Positions 4,774 to 5,850 of a DNA stretch of 5,850 nucleotides are shown here, in pieces. Source of the DNA: Thermococci archaeon (GTDB lineage: Archaea > Methanobacteriota_B > Thermococci > Methanofastidiosales > B48-G16). The first letter of the stretch is position 1. Every line of letters begins with the position of its first letter. The notes beneath the pieces are model-generated. The model was given only the letters and a program-made list of their open reading frames with translations, was not told where the DNA came from and did not search any database. The DNA lies in NCBI GenBank assembly GCA_003660605.1, contig QMUN01000059.1, positions 1 through 5,850 on the forward strand. Direction: 5' to 3'. The translations under genes and the position numbers were made by a program.

Positions 4774-5289
4774 GTTTTCGTCATTTAGATATTTGCAGGT
4801 GGGTTTAAATGCTATACTCTCTTCTATCTTTTTATTTCTGATCAGAGTCAAGATTTTTTCAACTGTTTTTTCTGTGGAAATATTCTCGATCTCAAAGACA
4901 GTAGTATTATCGTTATTCTCTGCAGCGGATATCAAACAGGAATCCAGTATTTCTGCCAGTAAATTTTCTTTTACCTTTTCAGGACTGAATTTTTTTGACA
5001 ATCTCTCCTTCAAAATTTTGGGGGGGCATCTCAAAACAAAGACTATATCCGAGTTTACAATTTCCGAGTAATGACCGTCAATAACAACATCATCTTCATG
5101 TTTCAAAAGTTTTTTCAGCTTTTTTTCATCTACTATTTTTGTTTCTCTCTCTGCATCTTCTTCTATTATCAGATTATATTTTTCCGCGAACTCTCCTATG
5201 TCTATATATCTATAACCCAATGTTTCAGCAATTTTTTTTGATACAACAGTCTTTCCAGTACATGGAGTACCTGTAACAGCAATTATCAT
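4759..5289 (-). CDS. Archaeal adenylate kinase, Fap7/hCINAP-like P-loop NTPase
   Basis: From the ATG at 5289 the product is 176 residues, normal for the family. The P-loop GTPCTGKT is at 7-14, YIDIGEFAEKYNL at 28-40 follows the first helix, VIDGHYSEIV (69-78) is the Fap7-type second motif, VFVLRCPPKILKERL (83-97) the strand and LID-proximal region, and FSPEKVKENLLAEILD (101-116) the conserved tail helix. Family members interconvert ATP, AMP and ADP. In eukaryotes and some archaea the homologue aids small-subunit ribosome maturation through uS11, so either role is possible here. A TTG two codons upstream extends the frame, but the ATG begins right at the first strand and sits at leaderless distance from a TATA box. 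Its end overlaps the convergent repressor gene by 15 bp. Confidence 0.92.
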   Translation of the reverse strand: MIIAVTGTPCTGKTVVSKKIAETLGYRYIDIGEFAEKYNLIIEEDAERETKIVDEKKLKKLLKHEDDVVIDGHYSEIVNSDIVFVLRCPPKILKERLSKKFSPEKVKENLLAEILDSCLISAAENNDNTTVFEIENISTEKTVEKILTLIRNKKIEESIAFKPTCKYLNDENLNLL

Positions 5290-5311
5290 ATACAATTCTT
5301 TAATTTACATT

Positions 5312-5325
5312 TTTAAATATTTTTT
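5312..5325 (-). promoter_or_regulatory. BRE/TATA promoter of the adenylate kinase gene
   Basis: On the minus strand GAAAAA is followed by TATTTAAA (complement of 5312-5319), close to consensus. The centre is about 26 nt from the ATG at 5289, which decides the start in favour of that ATG and predicts a leaderless transcript. Confidence 0.6.
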
Positions 5326-5413
5326 CATAATTTTTGTGGTTAGAATGCATGATCAGAAAATATTTAAGAGGTATATCATAAAACCGCAAACACTGAATCC
5401 TCTCTTGAAGTTG

Positions 5414-5842
5414 TTATTCCCCTAATTTTTGCATCCAGAGTTTCAGAAGCTCAAGCATATTAAGATCACCTATTACTCTAAGATCATCGTCCACAACTGG
5501 AATCTCTTCAAGATCATTTTGCATCATGAGTATAAATGCATCTTTTATCGTATTTTTTTCTTTTACGTAAATAGGCGGTACCATCATATCTTTAGCTTCT
5601 TTTATCTTCGGTTTAACGCTCATTAACGAAGAAAAGCTGAGATATGGCTCTGGAATGCATTCCAAAAAAGCAGATTTTAGGACAGCCTTCAATACAATTA
5701 TGCCCTTAAGTTTTTTTTCGCTGTCCACCACATAGACTGCTATTGTCTTCGGATCCTCAGTTATACGTTCTACTACCTCTTTTAAAGAAGCATTTTCATT
5801 TACAAGGGATGGTTTTGTGAGCAGTTTGTGAACTTCCTTCAC
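5414..5842 (-). CDS. Two-CBS-domain protein, start uncertain near the right edge
   Basis: The 142-residue frame holds a CBS pair. The first repeat runs about 5-60, with LLTKPSLVNENASLKEVVER followed by IAVYVVDSEKKLKGIIVLKAVL. The second runs about 84-138, with MMVPPIYVKEKNTIKDAF followed by EEIPVVDDDLRVIGDLNMLELL. CBS pairs form a disc that binds adenine nucleotides or S-adenosylmethionine and usually regulates an attached or partner enzyme, transporter or channel. Here no other domain is attached, so a partner protein is expected. The start given is a GTG without a Shine-Dalgarno; the frame remains open for the last 8 bases, so the true start may lie outside the window. It is in the same direction as the adenylate kinase gene, 124 bp upstream, but that gene has its own promoter. 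Confidence 0.85.
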   Translation of the reverse strand: MKEVHKLLTKPSLVNENASLKEVVERITEDPKTIAVYVVDSEKKLKGIIVLKAVLKSAFLECIPEPYLSFSSLMSVKPKIKEAKDMMVPPIYVKEKNTIKDAFILMMQNDLEEIPVVDDDLRVIGDLNMLELLKLWMQKLGE

Positions 5843-5850
5843 TTTAGTAT

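Noticed and set aside
4793..5071. Plus-strand frame within the adenylate kinase gene
   Set aside because: Antisense shadow of a protein with clear P-loop and family motifs.
5357..5368. Plus-strand AAAATATTTAAG as a promoter for an antisense RNA to the CBS gene
   Set aside because: The motif is nearly palindromic and common in AT-rich DNA; nothing downstream on that strand looks like a gene.
5429..5626. Plus-strand frame within the CBS gene
   Set aside because: Antisense shadow of clear CBS repeats.

Overview
This 5.85 kb window is from an AT-rich archaeon, most likely a euryarchaeal lineage; I cannot name the genus. The evidence is archaeal BRE/TATA promoters instead of bacterial -35/-10 boxes, a tRNA-Tyr with the archaeal/eukaryal C1-G72 pair and no encoded CCA, a Fap7-like archaeal adenylate kinase, a small DUF2116-type zinc-ribbon membrane protein, and a NosD-type beta-helix surface protein. 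Where a TATA box can be placed ahead of a complete protein gene, its centre lies about 26 nt from the start codon, so leaderless mRNAs appear to be the rule.

Layout. 1-1015 (-): a membrane family-2 glycosyltransferase running off the left edge. Its leader (about 1016-1090) is the exception to the leaderless rule. It begins at the predicted transcription start and holds a strong Shine-Dalgarno, a 20-codon small ORF with tandem Trp codons whose stop lies 1 nt before the glycosyltransferase ATG, and a hairpin that would bury the Shine-Dalgarno. 1188-1261 (+): tRNA-Tyr(GTA). 1306-1494 (+): the 62-residue zinc-ribbon/transmembrane protein. 1658-3349 (+): a secreted parallel beta-helix protein with an unassigned C-terminal domain. 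3351-3423 (+): tRNA-Arg(TCG), 1 nt after the beta-helix stop and without a visible promoter. It is followed by a second copy of its own 3' end, a long GC-rich imperfect hairpin and a T6 tract.

3603-4352 (-): a membrane histidine-kinase-like protein that keeps the phospho-acceptor His but has a degenerate ATP-binding domain. It is divergent from 4426-4773 (+), a BlaI/MecI/CopY-type winged-helix repressor. The 73-bp gap between them holds two back-to-back promoters and an inverted repeat, so they may form a regulatory pair. 4759-5289 (-): the adenylate kinase, converging on and overlapping the repressor gene by 15 bp. 5414-5842 (-): a two-CBS-domain protein near the right edge, whose start is uncertain.

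No insertion sequence, CRISPR array or complete mobile element is visible. The least explained signals are the glycosyltransferase leader, the region just downstream of tRNA-Arg, and the divergent kinase-like/repressor pair. No stretch over 300 bases lacks a gene.
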